Assembly (NCBI RefSeq): GCF_035556675.1
Contig: NZ_DATMFZ010000378.1
Span: forward strand, 1 to 50,905
Direction of reading: 5' to 3'
DNA: 50,905 nucleotides
Source of the DNA: Geminicoccus sp035556675
Lineage (GTDB): Bacteria; Pseudomonadota; Alphaproteobacteria; Geminicoccales; Geminicoccaceae
Below the pieces are notes generated by a model. That model was not told where the DNA came from and ran no database searches. It saw nothing but the letters and a program-made list of their open reading frames with translations. This document shows positions 33,792 to 43,301 of the stretch, piece after piece; the first letter of the stretch is position 1, and every line of letters starts with the position of its first letter. The translations under genes and the position numbers were made by a program.

Positions 33792-34070
33792 ATGATCAAT
33801 CGAGCAGTCGACGAGCGGGTCCTGATCGAGATGCGGGTGGCCAATGACGGCCCGAGCGTCGCGGTGGCCTATCTGCTCTGGTTCTTCCTCGGCATCTTCG
33901 CCGCGCACCGCTTCTACCTGGGCCGGCCGGGCACGGCGATCCTGCAGATCCTGAGCATGTTCGTGCTGGTCGGTCTGGTCTGGCTGGTCGTCGACCTGTT
34001 CCTGATTCCGGGCATGGTCAGGGACAAGCAGGAGGAACTCCGCCGCAGCCTGGGGATGCACGCCCGCTGA
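33792..34070 (+). CDS. TM2 domain-containing membrane protein
   Basis: A 92-residue protein with two membrane helices (AVAYLLWFFLGIFAAHRFYL and ILQILSMFVLVGLVWLVVDL) joined by the TM2 signature HRFYLGRPGTAI. It ends with a charged C-terminus (RDKQEELRRSL). TM2 proteins are small membrane proteins of unknown general role. It is convergent with the SYLF gene (18 bp apart). The 185 bp upstream of it shows no gene. Confidence 0.9.
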   Translation: MINRAVDERVLIEMRVANDGPSVAVAYLLWFFLGIFAAHRFYLGRPGTAILQILSMFVLVGLVWLVVDLFLIPGMVRDKQEELRRSLGMHAR

Positions 34071-34088
34071 GGAGGGTCGGGACCGTCC

Positions 34089-34772
34089 TCAGAACTGGCT
34101 GAGCACCTGCTTGAGCGGCTCGGTCGCCGGGTTCATCACGCTGCCCTGCAGGATCTCGCTCACGGCGACGTCGCGGCCATAGAGTTCCTTGTTCCAGGAC
34201 GGCATCGGCACGGTGACCGTCCCGTCCACCGCGAACCCGCCGAACAGGCCGGCATTGAGCGCGAACAGGTAGATGTCCTCGCCGAAATTGGGCGTGGTGC
34301 CGGCGCCGACGCCGGCACCGATCGGACCCAGCGCACCGCTGGCATCGGCGCCCATCTTGAAGGATGTGGACGCGACCAGCCGGTCGAGCGCCGGCTTGTT
34401 CATGATCGTATAGATCGCGTCGGAGGCCTGGCCGCCCAGCTGCAGCCCGACGCTGGCACCGTAGATGCCGTAGACCGCGGGATCCGACCATACCCCCGTC
34501 GTGGTATCGCGGGCCAGGAGCAGGCCGCGGCCGGCCGAGCCGCCCAGGATGAAGCCGAGCTTCACCTGATTGGGCACGATCAACACGCCATAGGCGTTCT
34601 GCACATAGAGGCTGACCGAGGGGAAGATCTCTCGATCGTTCTGGAACTCGAGCAGGGCGACCCGCGTCCGTTCCACCAGGATCTCGGCATCGTTGGTGGC
34701 GGCCAGGGCCGAGCGCCCGGCGCAGAGCAGGGGTAAGGCCGACGTGGCTGCCAATAACCCTCTGCGACGCAT
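34089..34772 (-). CDS. SYLF domain lipid-binding protein (YSC84-like)
   Basis: A 227-residue exported protein. The signal begins MRRRGLLAATSALPLL; GGAG with six-base spacing favours ATG 34772 over the ATG at 34796. The SYLF/Ysc84 domain follows: SLYVQNAYGVLIVPNQVKLG, FILGGSAGRGLLL, GVWSDPAVYGIYGASVGLQ, and IYLFALNAGLFGGFAVDG. In eukaryotes the domain binds phosphoinositides; the bacterial periplasmic role is unknown. Confidence 0.88.
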   Translation of the reverse strand: MRRRGLLAATSALPLLCAGRSALAATNDAEILVERTRVALLEFQNDREIFPSVSLYVQNAYGVLIVPNQVKLGFILGGSAGRGLLLARDTTTGVWSDPAVYGIYGASVGLQLGGQASDAIYTIMNKPALDRLVASTSFKMGADASGALGPIGAGVGAGTTPNFGEDIYLFALNAGLFGGFAVDGTVTVPMPSWNKELYGRDVAVSEILQGSVMNPATEPLKQVLSQF

Positions 34773-34936
34773 GCGCTGCTCCAAGGAAAAACCCATATCC
34801 CTCGACGGTTGCGTACGGCATCGCAAGTGCGGTGGCAAGGTGGCGGCACGGTGCTCCAACGCGTTGCGCTGAACATGTTGCATCGCACAAGAACCTCGGC
34901 ACACTGGGCCCGGCAGTGGCAGGGGAACGGGTGGGC

Positions 34937-37897
34937 ATGTTGGAGATCGAGGCGGACCATGGCAGCATCGGCGCGGCCCCGGCGGCGCCGGCGGAGGATC
35001 GTGCCGCGGCCGCCCTGGCAGTGGCCCGCGAGCGTCTGAGCGCGCACCGCACCCGGGTCGACACGGACCCGTTCACCAGCCCGATCCGGCTGATGGCGCT
35101 CGACCTCAAGCGCGCCATGGACCACGGCGAGATCGACATGTCGATCTCGGACGCGATGATCGGGCGGCTGTCGACTGCGGCGTTCATCGGCCGGGCCGAG
35201 CAACTGTCCGCCTATCTCGGCGAGGTGGACATGAGCGCGAACGCCGCGAGCATCGAGCGGCTGCTCCGCCAGCTGGCCGAAGCGGACGGCGATCGCGTGG
35301 GGGCCGAGGAGTTCGGCCGGAGGGTCAGCCGGGTACTCTACGGCTTCGTGTTCACTGCGCACCCGACCTTCAGCCTGTCCAACAAGCTCCAGCAGGCCCT
35401 GGTCGAGTTGGCGCTGGCCCGGGACGAGGCGGCGCGGGCACCGGTCCTCCACGAGGTCGAGCGGCTGCCGCACGGACCCGAGGCGCAGCTCGATCTGGCC
35501 GAGGAGTTCCGCCAGTCGGTATTCGCGATCAGCCAGGTGCGCGCCGCGCTGATGCGGGTCTATGCCATCGTCCAGGCGGTCGCCGAGGAGCTTTATCCCG
35601 ACCAGTGGCGCGGCATCGTGCCCAGGCTCGCCTCGGTCGCGAGCTGGGTCGGCTACGACATGGACGGGCGCTCGGACATCCCCTGGACCGCGACGCTCGC
35701 TCATCGCCTGATGATCCAGGAACGGCAGCTCTCCGCTTGGCACGAGGAGATCCGTGCGCTCACCCGGATCCTGGATGGTGACGAGACGCTGGCGGCCGCC
35801 CTGGAACTGGTCGAGGCGCGCCTCGTACTCACCGCCGAGGCGTCCCGCTCGCTGATCGACCTCCTCCAGGCGGCCAGGCTCGACGACGGGGAATGGTGGG
35901 AGCGGCTGGCCCGGGTCAGCCGCCGCTCACTGGGCAAGGGTGCCGGCCGGATCACCGGCGGCAAGGAGCTGGCGGCCCTGGTGCAGCGCGTGCTGGACAA
36001 GGTCGAGGACCAGGATGCCGCGCGCCGGCTCTGGCTGCTCCACGCCGACATGGCGGCGCACGGGCTGGGCCTGGCCCGCACCCACATGCGCGTCAACGCC
36101 ATCCAGCTGCACAACGCGATCCGCAAGACCATCGGCATGGAGCATGCCGCGGACGACCCCTCCTATCGCCAGTCCTATGTCGAGGCGGTCGCCCGGCTGA
36201 TCGACGAGGTCCAGCCGGTTTCGATCCATCTGGGCACGATCAGCGGCGAGAAGGCGACCGCCAAGCGGATCTTCATGCTGGTGGAGCACATGCTCCGTCT
36301 GGCCGACCGCGACGAGCCGATCCGCTTTTTGATCGCCGAGTGCGAGACCTCGTTCACGCTGCTGGCGGCCCTCTACTTCGCCAAGATGTTCGGCGTGGAT
36401 GAGCAGATCGACATCTCGCCGTTGTTCGAGACCCGCATCGCGCTTACGCGCGGGGTGGAGATCATCGCGGGCGCGCTCGAGGTGCCGGTCTATCGCGACT
36501 ACATCAAGAAGCGCGGCCGCCTGTGCGTGCAGACCGGCTTCTCGGATGCCGGCCGGTTCCTGGGCCAGACCGCCGCCTGTTATCTGATCGAGCAGATCCG
36601 CCTGGAGCTGCCTCCCCTGCTGGTGAAGCACGGCCTGACCGAGGTCGAGCTGGTGATCTTCGATACCCATGGCGAGAGCATCGGCCGGGGAGCCCATCCG
36701 GGCGGCTTTCGTGACCGGCTCGCCTATTACGACACGGCGGAGAGCCGGCGACGGTTCCGCGATGCCGGGATCACGGTGCGCGAGGAGAGCAGCTACCAGG
36801 GCAGCGACGGCTACCAGTATTTCCTGACCGAGGAGACCGCGTTCGCCGTGGTCACCCGCGTGCTGGAGCACTGCCTGGAGCCGGTGGAAACCGCACCGGA
36901 CCCGTTCTACGCCGAGCGCGTCTATGTCGGCGAGTTCTTCGCCTCGATCGAGCAGTTCAACGCCGAGGTCATCCAGAACCGCGACTATGCAGCGCTGCTG
37001 GGCGCCTGGGGCACCAACATGCTCTGGCAGACCGGCTCGCGGCCGGCCAAGCGCCAGTATGACGGTGCGTCCGGCCGGGTGAGCCTGGACCATCCCTCGC
37101 AGCTGCGCGCGATCCCGCACAACTCGATCCTGCAGCAGCTGGGCATGCTGGCCAACACGATCGGCGGGGTGGGCAGGGCGATCGCCAAGGATCCCGAAAC
37201 CTTCCACCGCCTCTATGGCGAGAGCCCGCGCTTTCGGCGGATGCTCGGCATGGTCGAGCATGCCTTCAAGTGGACCGACCTGGAGGTGGTGAAGGCCTAT
37301 ATCGACCTCTACGACCCCTCGACTTGGCTGGCGCGTGCGCAGAGCCATGACGAGGATGCGCGGATCGAGGAACTGCGCGAGCTGGCCGGCGTGTTCGAGC
37401 AGATGCGGCTGCACGAGCGGCTGGTCCGCATCCACCGCGTCTTCCTGCGCGACTACATGGACCTGGCGCGCGCCCTGAAGGAGCATCGCCGCCGGACCCG
37501 CGATGCCGGTGCCGTGCCGATCGTGGTCGACCTGGAGGCCAGGGACAACATCCACCTCCTCCATGCCCTGCGCCTCGCCCTGATGCAGCGCCTGGACGTG
37601 CTGGCGGTGCATGTGCCGGACTTCTCCGACCGGCACAATTTCAGCCGATCCAGCCTGATCGCGAGGCTCACCCAGCTCGACGTGGAGCCGGTGATCGAGA
37701 TCCTGCGCGACATCTTCCCGATGACCGAGCCCAGGATCCAGCCCTACGATTTCGGCGTGGCGGCGACCTACCGCAGCGAGGAGAACCAGAGCTACGGCCA
37801 GGAGCATGCGCTGCTGTTCGACCCGATCCTGCGCCTCTACGGCCAGATCCGCCGGATCGGCAGCGCCGTCGTCCACCATCTGGGGGCGGTCGGCTGA
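34937..37897 (+). CDS. PEP-carboxylase-family protein lacking canonical active-site residues
   Basis: A 986-residue protein with the overall PEP carboxylase layout but altered catalytic motifs. The first active-site block reads FTAHPTF (His142 kept, but Phe145 replaces the usual Glu). The flexible-loop region GYSDSAKDAG is GFSDAGRFLG. The block FHGRGGSIGRGG is FDTHGESIGRGA, so the catalytic His and Arg correspond to Asp576 and His578. RAIPWxxAWTQ is RAIPHNSILQQ, and the C-terminal QNTG is absent. TGSRPAKR is kept. It is either a subfamily with a changed reaction or non-catalytic. The start is ATG 34937. Confidence 0.8.
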   Translation: MLEIEADHGSIGAAPAAPAEDRAAAALAVARERLSAHRTRVDTDPFTSPIRLMALDLKRAMDHGEIDMSISDAMIGRLSTAAFIGRAEQLSAYLGEVDMSANAASIERLLRQLAEADGDRVGAEEFGRRVSRVLYGFVFTAHPTFSLSNKLQQALVELALARDEAARAPVLHEVERLPHGPEAQLDLAEEFRQSVFAISQVRAALMRVYAIVQAVAEELYPDQWRGIVPRLASVASWVGYDMDGRSDIPWTATLAHRLMIQERQLSAWHEEIRALTRILDGDETLAAALELVEARLVLTAEASRSLIDLLQAARLDDGEWWERLARVSRRSLGKGAGRITGGKELAALVQRVLDKVEDQDAARRLWLLHADMAAHGLGLARTHMRVNAIQLHNAIRKTIGMEHAADDPSYRQSYVEAVARLIDEVQPVSIHLGTISGEKATAKRIFMLVEHMLRLADRDEPIRFLIAECETSFTLLAALYFAKMFGVDEQIDISPLFETRIALTRGVEIIAGALEVPVYRDYIKKRGRLCVQTGFSDAGRFLGQTAACYLIEQIRLELPPLLVKHGLTEVELVIFDTHGESIGRGAHPGGFRDRLAYYDTAESRRRFRDAGITVREESSYQGSDGYQYFLTEETAFAVVTRVLEHCLEPVETAPDPFYAERVYVGEFFASIEQFNAEVIQNRDYAALLGAWGTNMLWQTGSRPAKRQYDGASGRVSLDHPSQLRAIPHNSILQQLGMLANTIGGVGRAIAKDPETFHRLYGESPRFRRMLGMVEHAFKWTDLEVVKAYIDLYDPSTWLARAQSHDEDARIEELRELAGVFEQMRLHERLVRIHRVFLRDYMDLARALKEHRRRTRDAGAVPIVVDLEARDNIHLLHALRLALMQRLDVLAVHVPDFSDRHNFSRSSLIARLTQLDVEPVIEILRDIFPMTEPRIQPYDFGVAATYRSEENQSYGQEHALLFDPILRLYGQIRRIGSAVVHHLGAVG

Positions 37898-37906
37898 GGC
37901 AGAGGC

Positions 37907-38335
37907 TCAGCCGGGTGCCGGCGGTACCGGCACGGTGACGTCGCCGAACAGGCACTGCTTGTCGACCACGCAATAGGCGTACTCGACCCGCAACGCCGTG
38001 GCCTCACCCGGCCGGACCTGGATCACCGGCGGCAGGGTGAAATATTCCTGCCCATGGTCGACCAGTGCCGCCGGCTCCGCGACCGCCATGCCGGCCGGGT
38101 CGACCGGCACCACGGTGACACCCGGATCGGCCACGAGCTTCGCCTGGCCGTTCGGCTGCAGCATCACGGCGATGCTCCCGTCCGGCTGGCGGGAGGTGGC
38201 GACCCGGACGATCTCCGCGGGTGCCGCCAGCCCCAGATCGCGCAGGATGGCGTCCGCGCCCCCGCCTGCGCCCTGGCCGGCCATGCCCGCGGCCGGCAGG
38301 CCGAGGAGCAGGACGGTCAGGACGCGTGCGAGCAT
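37907..38335 (-). CDS. Exported DsbD-alpha-like domain protein
   Basis: A 142-residue protein with a Sec signal (VLTVLLLGLPAAGMAG). Near the C-terminus lies YCVVDKQCLFGDVTVPV: two Cys five residues apart before a beta strand. This is the disposition of the redox pair in the N-terminal domain of the thiol-disulfide transporter DsbD. No transmembrane or thioredoxin part follows. It lies 11 bp downstream of the transaldolase gene on the same strand. The resemblance is to one motif plus predicted beta structure, so family membership is tentative. Confidence 0.5.
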   Translation of the reverse strand: MLARVLTVLLLGLPAAGMAGQGAGGGADAILRDLGLAAPAEIVRVATSRQPDGSIAVMLQPNGQAKLVADPGVTVVPVDPAGMAVAEPAALVDHGQEYFTLPPVIQVRPGEATALRVEYAYCVVDKQCLFGDVTVPVPPAPG

Positions 38336-38346
38336 CCCCAGTGCCT

Positions 38347-39003
38347 TCAGAGGATCGACTGGCCGGTCTTCTTCCAGTCGGCGACGAACGCCGCCAGGCC
38401 CTTGTCGGTGAGCGGATGGTTCAGGAGGCTCTTGATGACGCTGGCCGGCGCGGTGACCACATGCGCGCCGAGCCTGGCGGCGGACACGACATGGGCCGGG
38501 CCGCGCACCGAGGCGACCAGCACCTCGGTCGTGAAGTAGTCGTAGTTCTGGTAGATCTCGACGATCTCGGCGATCAGGCCCATGCCGTCGGCGCCGATGT
38601 CGTCGAGCCTCCCTACGAAGGGCGAGACGAAGGTCGCACCCGCCTTGGCCGCCAGGATCGCCTGGGCCGGCGAGAAGCAGAGCGTGACGTTGGTCTTGAT
38701 GCCCTGGCCGGTCAGCCGCTTGCAGACGAACAGCCCGTCCTTGGTCAGCGGCAGCTTCACGCAGACATTGGGCGCGATCTTGGCGAGCTTCTCGCCCTCC
38801 TTGAGCATCGTCTCGGCATCGGTCGCGGTGACCTCGGCGCTCACTGGCCCGTCGACCACGTCGCAGATCTCCGCGATCAGGTCGAGGAACTGTTTGCCCG
38901 ACTTGGCGACCAGGGAAGGATTGGTGGTCACGCCGTCCAGCAGGCCGGTCGCGGCCAGCTCCCGGATCTCGCTGACCTCGGCCGTGTCGACGAAGAACTT
39001 CAT
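38347..39003 (-). CDS. Transaldolase, short FSA/TalC type
   Basis: A 218-residue aldolase of the short transaldolase group. MKFFVDTAEVSEIRELA and GVTTNPSLVAKSG are diagnostic. Lys83 in VCVKLPLT forms the Schiff base. TLCFSPAQAILAAKAGATFVSPFVGR is also conserved. It either transfers dihydroxyacetone units in the pentose phosphate pathway or cleaves fructose 6-phosphate; sequence alone does not separate these. The start is ATG 39003. The open frame reaching 39513 is a non-coding extension. Confidence 0.93.
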   Translation of the reverse strand: MKFFVDTAEVSEIRELAATGLLDGVTTNPSLVAKSGKQFLDLIAEICDVVDGPVSAEVTATDAETMLKEGEKLAKIAPNVCVKLPLTKDGLFVCKRLTGQGIKTNVTLCFSPAQAILAAKAGATFVSPFVGRLDDIGADGMGLIAEIVEIYQNYDYFTTEVLVASVRGPAHVVSAARLGAHVVTAPASVIKSLLNHPLTDKGLAAFVADWKKTGQSIL

Positions 39004-39104
39004 GAAACGCGCTCCAACAGGCGGCCGAACGGCCGCCTTCCCAATGTACCGTGAATCCGGCTGGGTGCGAACCCCGACAGGAACTGCCGGACCGCGATCG
39101 GCCC

Positions 39105-39434
39105 CTAGTGGGTCACCCGGTCGCGATGCCGGTAGAGGCCGTTCTGCAGCTCGCCGAACATCTGCCGGACCTGCGGGTGCTCGATCGGCTCGTCGGTCGA
39201 ATCCGGCAGGAGGTTGCCCTCGGACACGTAGGCCACATAGTAGCTGTCCGAATTCTCCGCGAACAGGTGGTAGAAGGGCTGGTCCTTGCGCGGGCGGAGG
39301 TCCTCCGGAATCGACTGGTACCATTCCTCGGTGTTGGCGAACTCCGGGTCCACGTCGAAGATGACGCCGCGGAACGGGAAGATCCTGTGTCTCACCACCT
39401 GGCCGATACGGTATTTGGCATGTCGGTCCGACAT
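39105..39434 (-). CDS. hspQ: Heat shock protein HspQ
   Basis: A 109-residue protein of the YccV/HspQ family, with KYRIGQVVRHRIFPFRGVIF, VDPEFANTEEWY, PFYHLFAEN and SYYVAYVSEGNLLPD. In enterobacteria HspQ is a Lon specificity factor and the fold binds hemimethylated DNA. Bases GAGGA precede ATG 39434. It is a single-gene unit between transaldolase and the dehydrogenase. Confidence 0.95.
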   Translation of the reverse strand: MSDRHAKYRIGQVVRHRIFPFRGVIFDVDPEFANTEEWYQSIPEDLRPRKDQPFYHLFAENSDSYYVAYVSEGNLLPDSTDEPIEHPQVRQMFGELQNGLYRHRDRVTH

Positions 39435-39579
39435 GGGCTGTTCCTCGAATGGTCGGTGCGCCGCGATGCGGTGCTGGGGCGGCCGGCCTTTGCACAAGAT
39501 TGAGGTCTGCCAAAACTAGTGAGCTTCAGCCGCCAGTTCCAGAGGCGGCTGTGCCGCTGGCTCACCATCCCGGCATCAA

Positions 39580-40452
39580 TCAGCCCGGATCGCGCAGGTT
39601 GACGATCAGCGACGAAGTGTCGAACCGGTTGCCGCCCTTCATCTGCACTTGGCGATAGAACTGGTCCACCAGTGCCGTGACGGGAAGGGGTGCGCCATTG
39701 CGCTTGGCCTCCTCCAGGCAGATGCCCAGGTCCTTGCGCATCCAGTCGACCGCGAAGCCGAAGTCGAACTTGTTCTCCGCCATGGTCTTCCAGCGGTTCT
39801 CCATCTGCCAGGACTGCGCCGCCCCCTTGCTGATGGTCGCCAGCACCTTGTCCGTGTCGAGCCCGGCCTTCTGCGCGAAGTTGACCGCCTCGGACAGCGC
39901 CTGGACCAGGCCGGCGATGCAGATCTGGTTGACCATCTTGGCGAGCTGGCCGGCACCCGCCGGACCCATATGGGTGATGGTGCGGCCATAGGCCTGCATG
40001 CCGGGCTCGGCCTTGCTGAACGCCGCCGCCTCGCCGCCCACCATGATGGTCAGCACGCCGTTGACGGCACCCGCCTGGCCGCCGGAGACCGGCGCATCGA
40101 GAAAGCCGCGCCCGGCCTTGCGGCAGGCCTCGTCCAGCTCGCGCGCGAGGTCGGCCGAGGCAGTGGTGTGGTCGACCAGAAGCGCGCCGTCGCCCAGGCC
40201 CGCCAGGGCGCCATCCTCGCCATAGACCACCGAGCGCACGTCGTCGTCGTTGCCAAGGCACATGAACACCGCCTCGGCACCTTCCGCCGCCGCTCGGGCC
40301 GACGGTGCCGCCTTGCCGCCATGCTCCTTCGCCCAGGCCTCGGCCTTGGCCGCGGTCCGGTTCCAGACCGTGACGTCGTGCCCCTTCTTCGCCAGATGAC
40401 CGGCCATCGGGCCACCCATCACGCCCAGACCGAGGAATGCATAGGTGGCCAT
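39580..40452 (-). CDS. Beta-hydroxyacid dehydrogenase (3-hydroxyisobutyrate dehydrogenase family)
   Basis: A 290-residue NAD(P)-dependent enzyme. The cofactor motif FLGLGVMGGPMAGHL is at residues 5-19, and NRT after strand 2 suggests NADP preference. The substrate motif is DAPVSGGQAGA (about 120-130) and the catalytic Lys is in GAGQLAKMVNQI. It may act on 3-hydroxyisobutyrate, tartronate semialdehyde or succinic semialdehyde. mmsA, the next enzyme of valine degradation, lies about 5 kb away, but the two are not in one operon. Confidence 0.88.
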   Translation of the reverse strand: MATYAFLGLGVMGGPMAGHLAKKGHDVTVWNRTAAKAEAWAKEHGGKAAPSARAAAEGAEAVFMCLGNDDDVRSVVYGEDGALAGLGDGALLVDHTTASADLARELDEACRKAGRGFLDAPVSGGQAGAVNGVLTIMVGGEAAAFSKAEPGMQAYGRTITHMGPAGAGQLAKMVNQICIAGLVQALSEAVNFAQKAGLDTDKVLATISKGAAQSWQMENRWKTMAENKFDFGFAVDWMRKDLGICLEEAKRNGAPLPVTALVDQFYRQVQMKGGNRFDTSSLIVNLRDPG

Positions 40453-40606
40453 GACGATCGTCTCCCTTCAGTTCCTGCACCGGTGCCGGCGTGCCGGCCG
40501 CGCGTTCGCGGCGATCCATGCCATGATCCGCCCGATCGTGCACCCCGTTGCGGCATCGGTTTCCGGCCGCCACATTCCGGGCTTCCGACCTGTTGAAGAG
40601 TGAATC

Positions 40607-43240
40607 ATGGCCGACGGCAGCACCCGCAGCATCATCCGGCGTGAGGATTATCAGGAGCCGGACTGGTGGACCCGGCGGATCGAGCTGAATGTCGACCTCC
40701 AGCCGGAGGCCACGGTCGTCGTTTCCAGGCTGACGCTGGAGCGCAACGCGCAGGGCAGCGGCTCGGCGGACCTGGAGCTGGATGGCGAGGCCCTGGTCTT
40801 CCTGGGTGCCAGGCTGGACGGCGTGCCGCTCGCGCAAGAGCGGATCGTCCCGACGCCTGCCGGGCTGGTGGTCAAGGACCTGCCTGAGCGCTGCGTCCTG
40901 GAGATCACCCAGCGCTGCGACCCGAAGCACAACACGGCACTCTCCGGCCTCTATCTCAGCAACGGCATCTTCTGCACCCAGTGCGAGGCACAAGGGTTCC
41001 GGCGCATCGCCTATTCCCAGGACCGGCCGGACGTGATGAGCGTCTACCGGGTGCGGATCACCGGCGAGCGCCGGACCTGCCCCGTGCTGCTGTCCAACGG
41101 CAACCCGGTCGAGGCGGGCGATCTCCCGGACGGGCGGCACTACGCCGTCTGGGAGGACCCGTTCCCCAAGCCCTCCTATCTGTTCGCGCTGGTAGCGGGC
41201 GACCTGGCGCTGCTGCAGGACAGCTTCACCACGAAGTCCGGCCGCCATGTCGACCTGCGCATCTATTCCGAGCACGCCGTGATCGGCCAGTGCCGCCACG
41301 CCATGGAATCGCTGAAGAAGTCGATGAAGTGGGACGAGGACGTCTATGGCCTGGAATACGACCTCGACCTGTTCATGATCGTCGCCGTGTCGCACTTCAA
41401 CATGGGGGCGATGGAGAACAAGGGCCTCAACATCTTCAACACCTCGGCCACGCTGGCGCGCGCCGACACCGCCACCGACGCCGACTTCATGCAGGTCGAG
41501 CGGATCGTCGCCCACGAGTATTTCCACAACTGGACCGGCAACCGGGTCACCTGCCGCGACTGGTTCCAGCTGACCCTGAAGGAAGGCCTCACCGTCTTCC
41601 GCGACCAGCAGTTCACCGCGGACATGCATTCGGCCGCGGTGAAGCGGATCGGCGACGTCCAGCTCCTGCGGGAAGGCCAGTTCCCCGAGGATGCCGGGCC
41701 GATGTCGCACCCGATCCGGCCGGACTCCTATGTGGAGATCAACAATTTCTACACGCGCACGGTCTACGAGAAGGGGGCGGAGGTCATCCGGATGATCCAC
41801 ACCCTGATCGGGCCAGAAGCGTACCGCGCCGGCATCGACCTGTACTTCCAGCGCCATGATGGCCAGGCGGTGACCTGCGAGGACTTCGTGCGCGCCATGG
41901 AGGATGCGTCCGGCAAGGATCTCGGCCTGTTCCGCCGCTGGTACAGCCAGGCGGGCACGCCGGAACTGACCGTGCAGCGCAGCTTCGATCCCGGCACCGG
42001 CACGCTGGTCCTGGACATCGCCCAGTCGACGCCGCCCACGCACGGCCAGCCAGACAAGCAGCCGCTGCACGTCCCGATCCGCATGGGCCTGCTCGGCCGG
42101 GACGGCGCGCCGCTGCCGCTCATGCTGGAAGGCGAGAACGAGCCGAAGGGCACGGAGCGCGTGCTGGAGCTGACGGAGGCCCGCCAGCGCTTCGTGTTCA
42201 AGGGGCTGGACGCGGAGCCGGTCCCCTCGCTGCTCCGCAACTACTCGGCGCCGGTGCGCCTCCATCTGGACTATCAGGACGACGAGCTGGCCCTGCTGCT
42301 GGGCCAGGACGAGGACGCGTTCAACCGCTGGGAAGCCGGCCAGCAGCTGGCCCTGCGCCTGATCCTGCGCGGCGTCGATGCCGGCGGGCGGGCCGAGGCG
42401 TCGCCGGCCTTGCTGGACGCGTTCCGCAAGGTGCTGGCGGGCGCGCCGGCCGACCCGGCCTTTGCCGCCCGGGCGGTGCAGCTGCCCTCCTTCACCTATG
42501 TCGGCCAGCAGCGCAGGGTGATCGACGTTGCGGGCATCCGCGGTGCCCTGCGCAGCCTGCAGCAGGATCTCAGCCGGGAACTGCGCACGGAATGGGCCGA
42601 AACCTACGAGCGCTTCTCCGACCGGGCGCCGTTCAGCAACGACACCGCGTCGGCGGGCCGGCGCGCCATCAAGAACCAGGCCCTGTACTGGTCGGTGCAG
42701 GCGGCGGATGCGGAAGCAGTGGCGCGGGCCAGGCGACAGTTCGAATCCGCCGACAACATGACCGACAGCTTTGCCGCGCTGCGTGCGCTCCTGGAGAGCG
42801 GCGACGGCTTTGCCGAGAGCGCGCTCGCCAGCTTCTATGCCCGCTGGCAGTCCGAGCCGCTGGTGGTCAACAAGTGGTTCGCCCTGCAGGCCTCGATCGA
42901 TGACGAGGCGGTGCTGGCCAAGGTCGAGCGGCTGCGCCACCACCCGGCCTTCACGCTCGGCAACCCGAACCGGGTCTATTCCCTGGTCGGCGTGTTCGCC
43001 AACAACCCGGCCGGCTTCCACCGGGCGGACGGTGCGGGCTACCGGTTCGTGATGGACCGGATCCTGGAGCTGGATCCGAAGAATCCCCAGGTCGCCTCGC
43101 GCCTGATGCGCCCGCTCGGCCGCTTCAAGGCCTACGACCAGGCGCGCCAGGCACTGATGCGCGCCGAGCTGGAGCGTGCCCTGGCCCAGCCGAACCTGTC
43201 CCGCGACTGCTACGAGATCGCCAGCAAGAGCCTGGAGTGA
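40607..43240 (+). CDS. pepN: Aminopeptidase N (M1 family)
   Basis: An 877-residue zinc aminopeptidase, the E. coli PepN type. The substrate exopeptidase motif is GAMENKGLN (about 269-277). The zinc site is HEYFHNWTGNRVT, with His303, His307 and catalytic Glu304; the third ligand Glu is in LTLKEGLTVF. The C-terminal helical domain runs from about 560 to the end. The very long open frame on the opposite strand (39392-43774) is a shadow of this gene. Confidence 0.97.
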   Translation: MADGSTRSIIRREDYQEPDWWTRRIELNVDLQPEATVVVSRLTLERNAQGSGSADLELDGEALVFLGARLDGVPLAQERIVPTPAGLVVKDLPERCVLEITQRCDPKHNTALSGLYLSNGIFCTQCEAQGFRRIAYSQDRPDVMSVYRVRITGERRTCPVLLSNGNPVEAGDLPDGRHYAVWEDPFPKPSYLFALVAGDLALLQDSFTTKSGRHVDLRIYSEHAVIGQCRHAMESLKKSMKWDEDVYGLEYDLDLFMIVAVSHFNMGAMENKGLNIFNTSATLARADTATDADFMQVERIVAHEYFHNWTGNRVTCRDWFQLTLKEGLTVFRDQQFTADMHSAAVKRIGDVQLLREGQFPEDAGPMSHPIRPDSYVEINNFYTRTVYEKGAEVIRMIHTLIGPEAYRAGIDLYFQRHDGQAVTCEDFVRAMEDASGKDLGLFRRWYSQAGTPELTVQRSFDPGTGTLVLDIAQSTPPTHGQPDKQPLHVPIRMGLLGRDGAPLPLMLEGENEPKGTERVLELTEARQRFVFKGLDAEPVPSLLRNYSAPVRLHLDYQDDELALLLGQDEDAFNRWEAGQQLALRLILRGVDAGGRAEASPALLDAFRKVLAGAPADPAFAARAVQLPSFTYVGQQRRVIDVAGIRGALRSLQQDLSRELRTEWAETYERFSDRAPFSNDTASAGRRAIKNQALYWSVQAADAEAVARARRQFESADNMTDSFAALRALLESGDGFAESALASFYARWQSEPLVVNKWFALQASIDDEAVLAKVERLRHHPAFTLGNPNRVYSLVGVFANNPAGFHRADGAGYRFVMDRILELDPKNPQVASRLMRPLGRFKAYDQARQALMRAELERALAQPNLSRDCYEIASKSLE

Positions 43241-43301
43241 AGCTTGGCGCCGGTTCTGTTGCGGGTCGCGCGCTGGTGGCTGCCGATGGGAGATCGGGCG
43301 G

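Noticed and set aside
35927..37879. 650-residue minus-strand frame
   Set aside because: Antisense shadow of the PEP-carboxylase-like gene. Composition is His/Gln/Asp-rich as usual for shadows.
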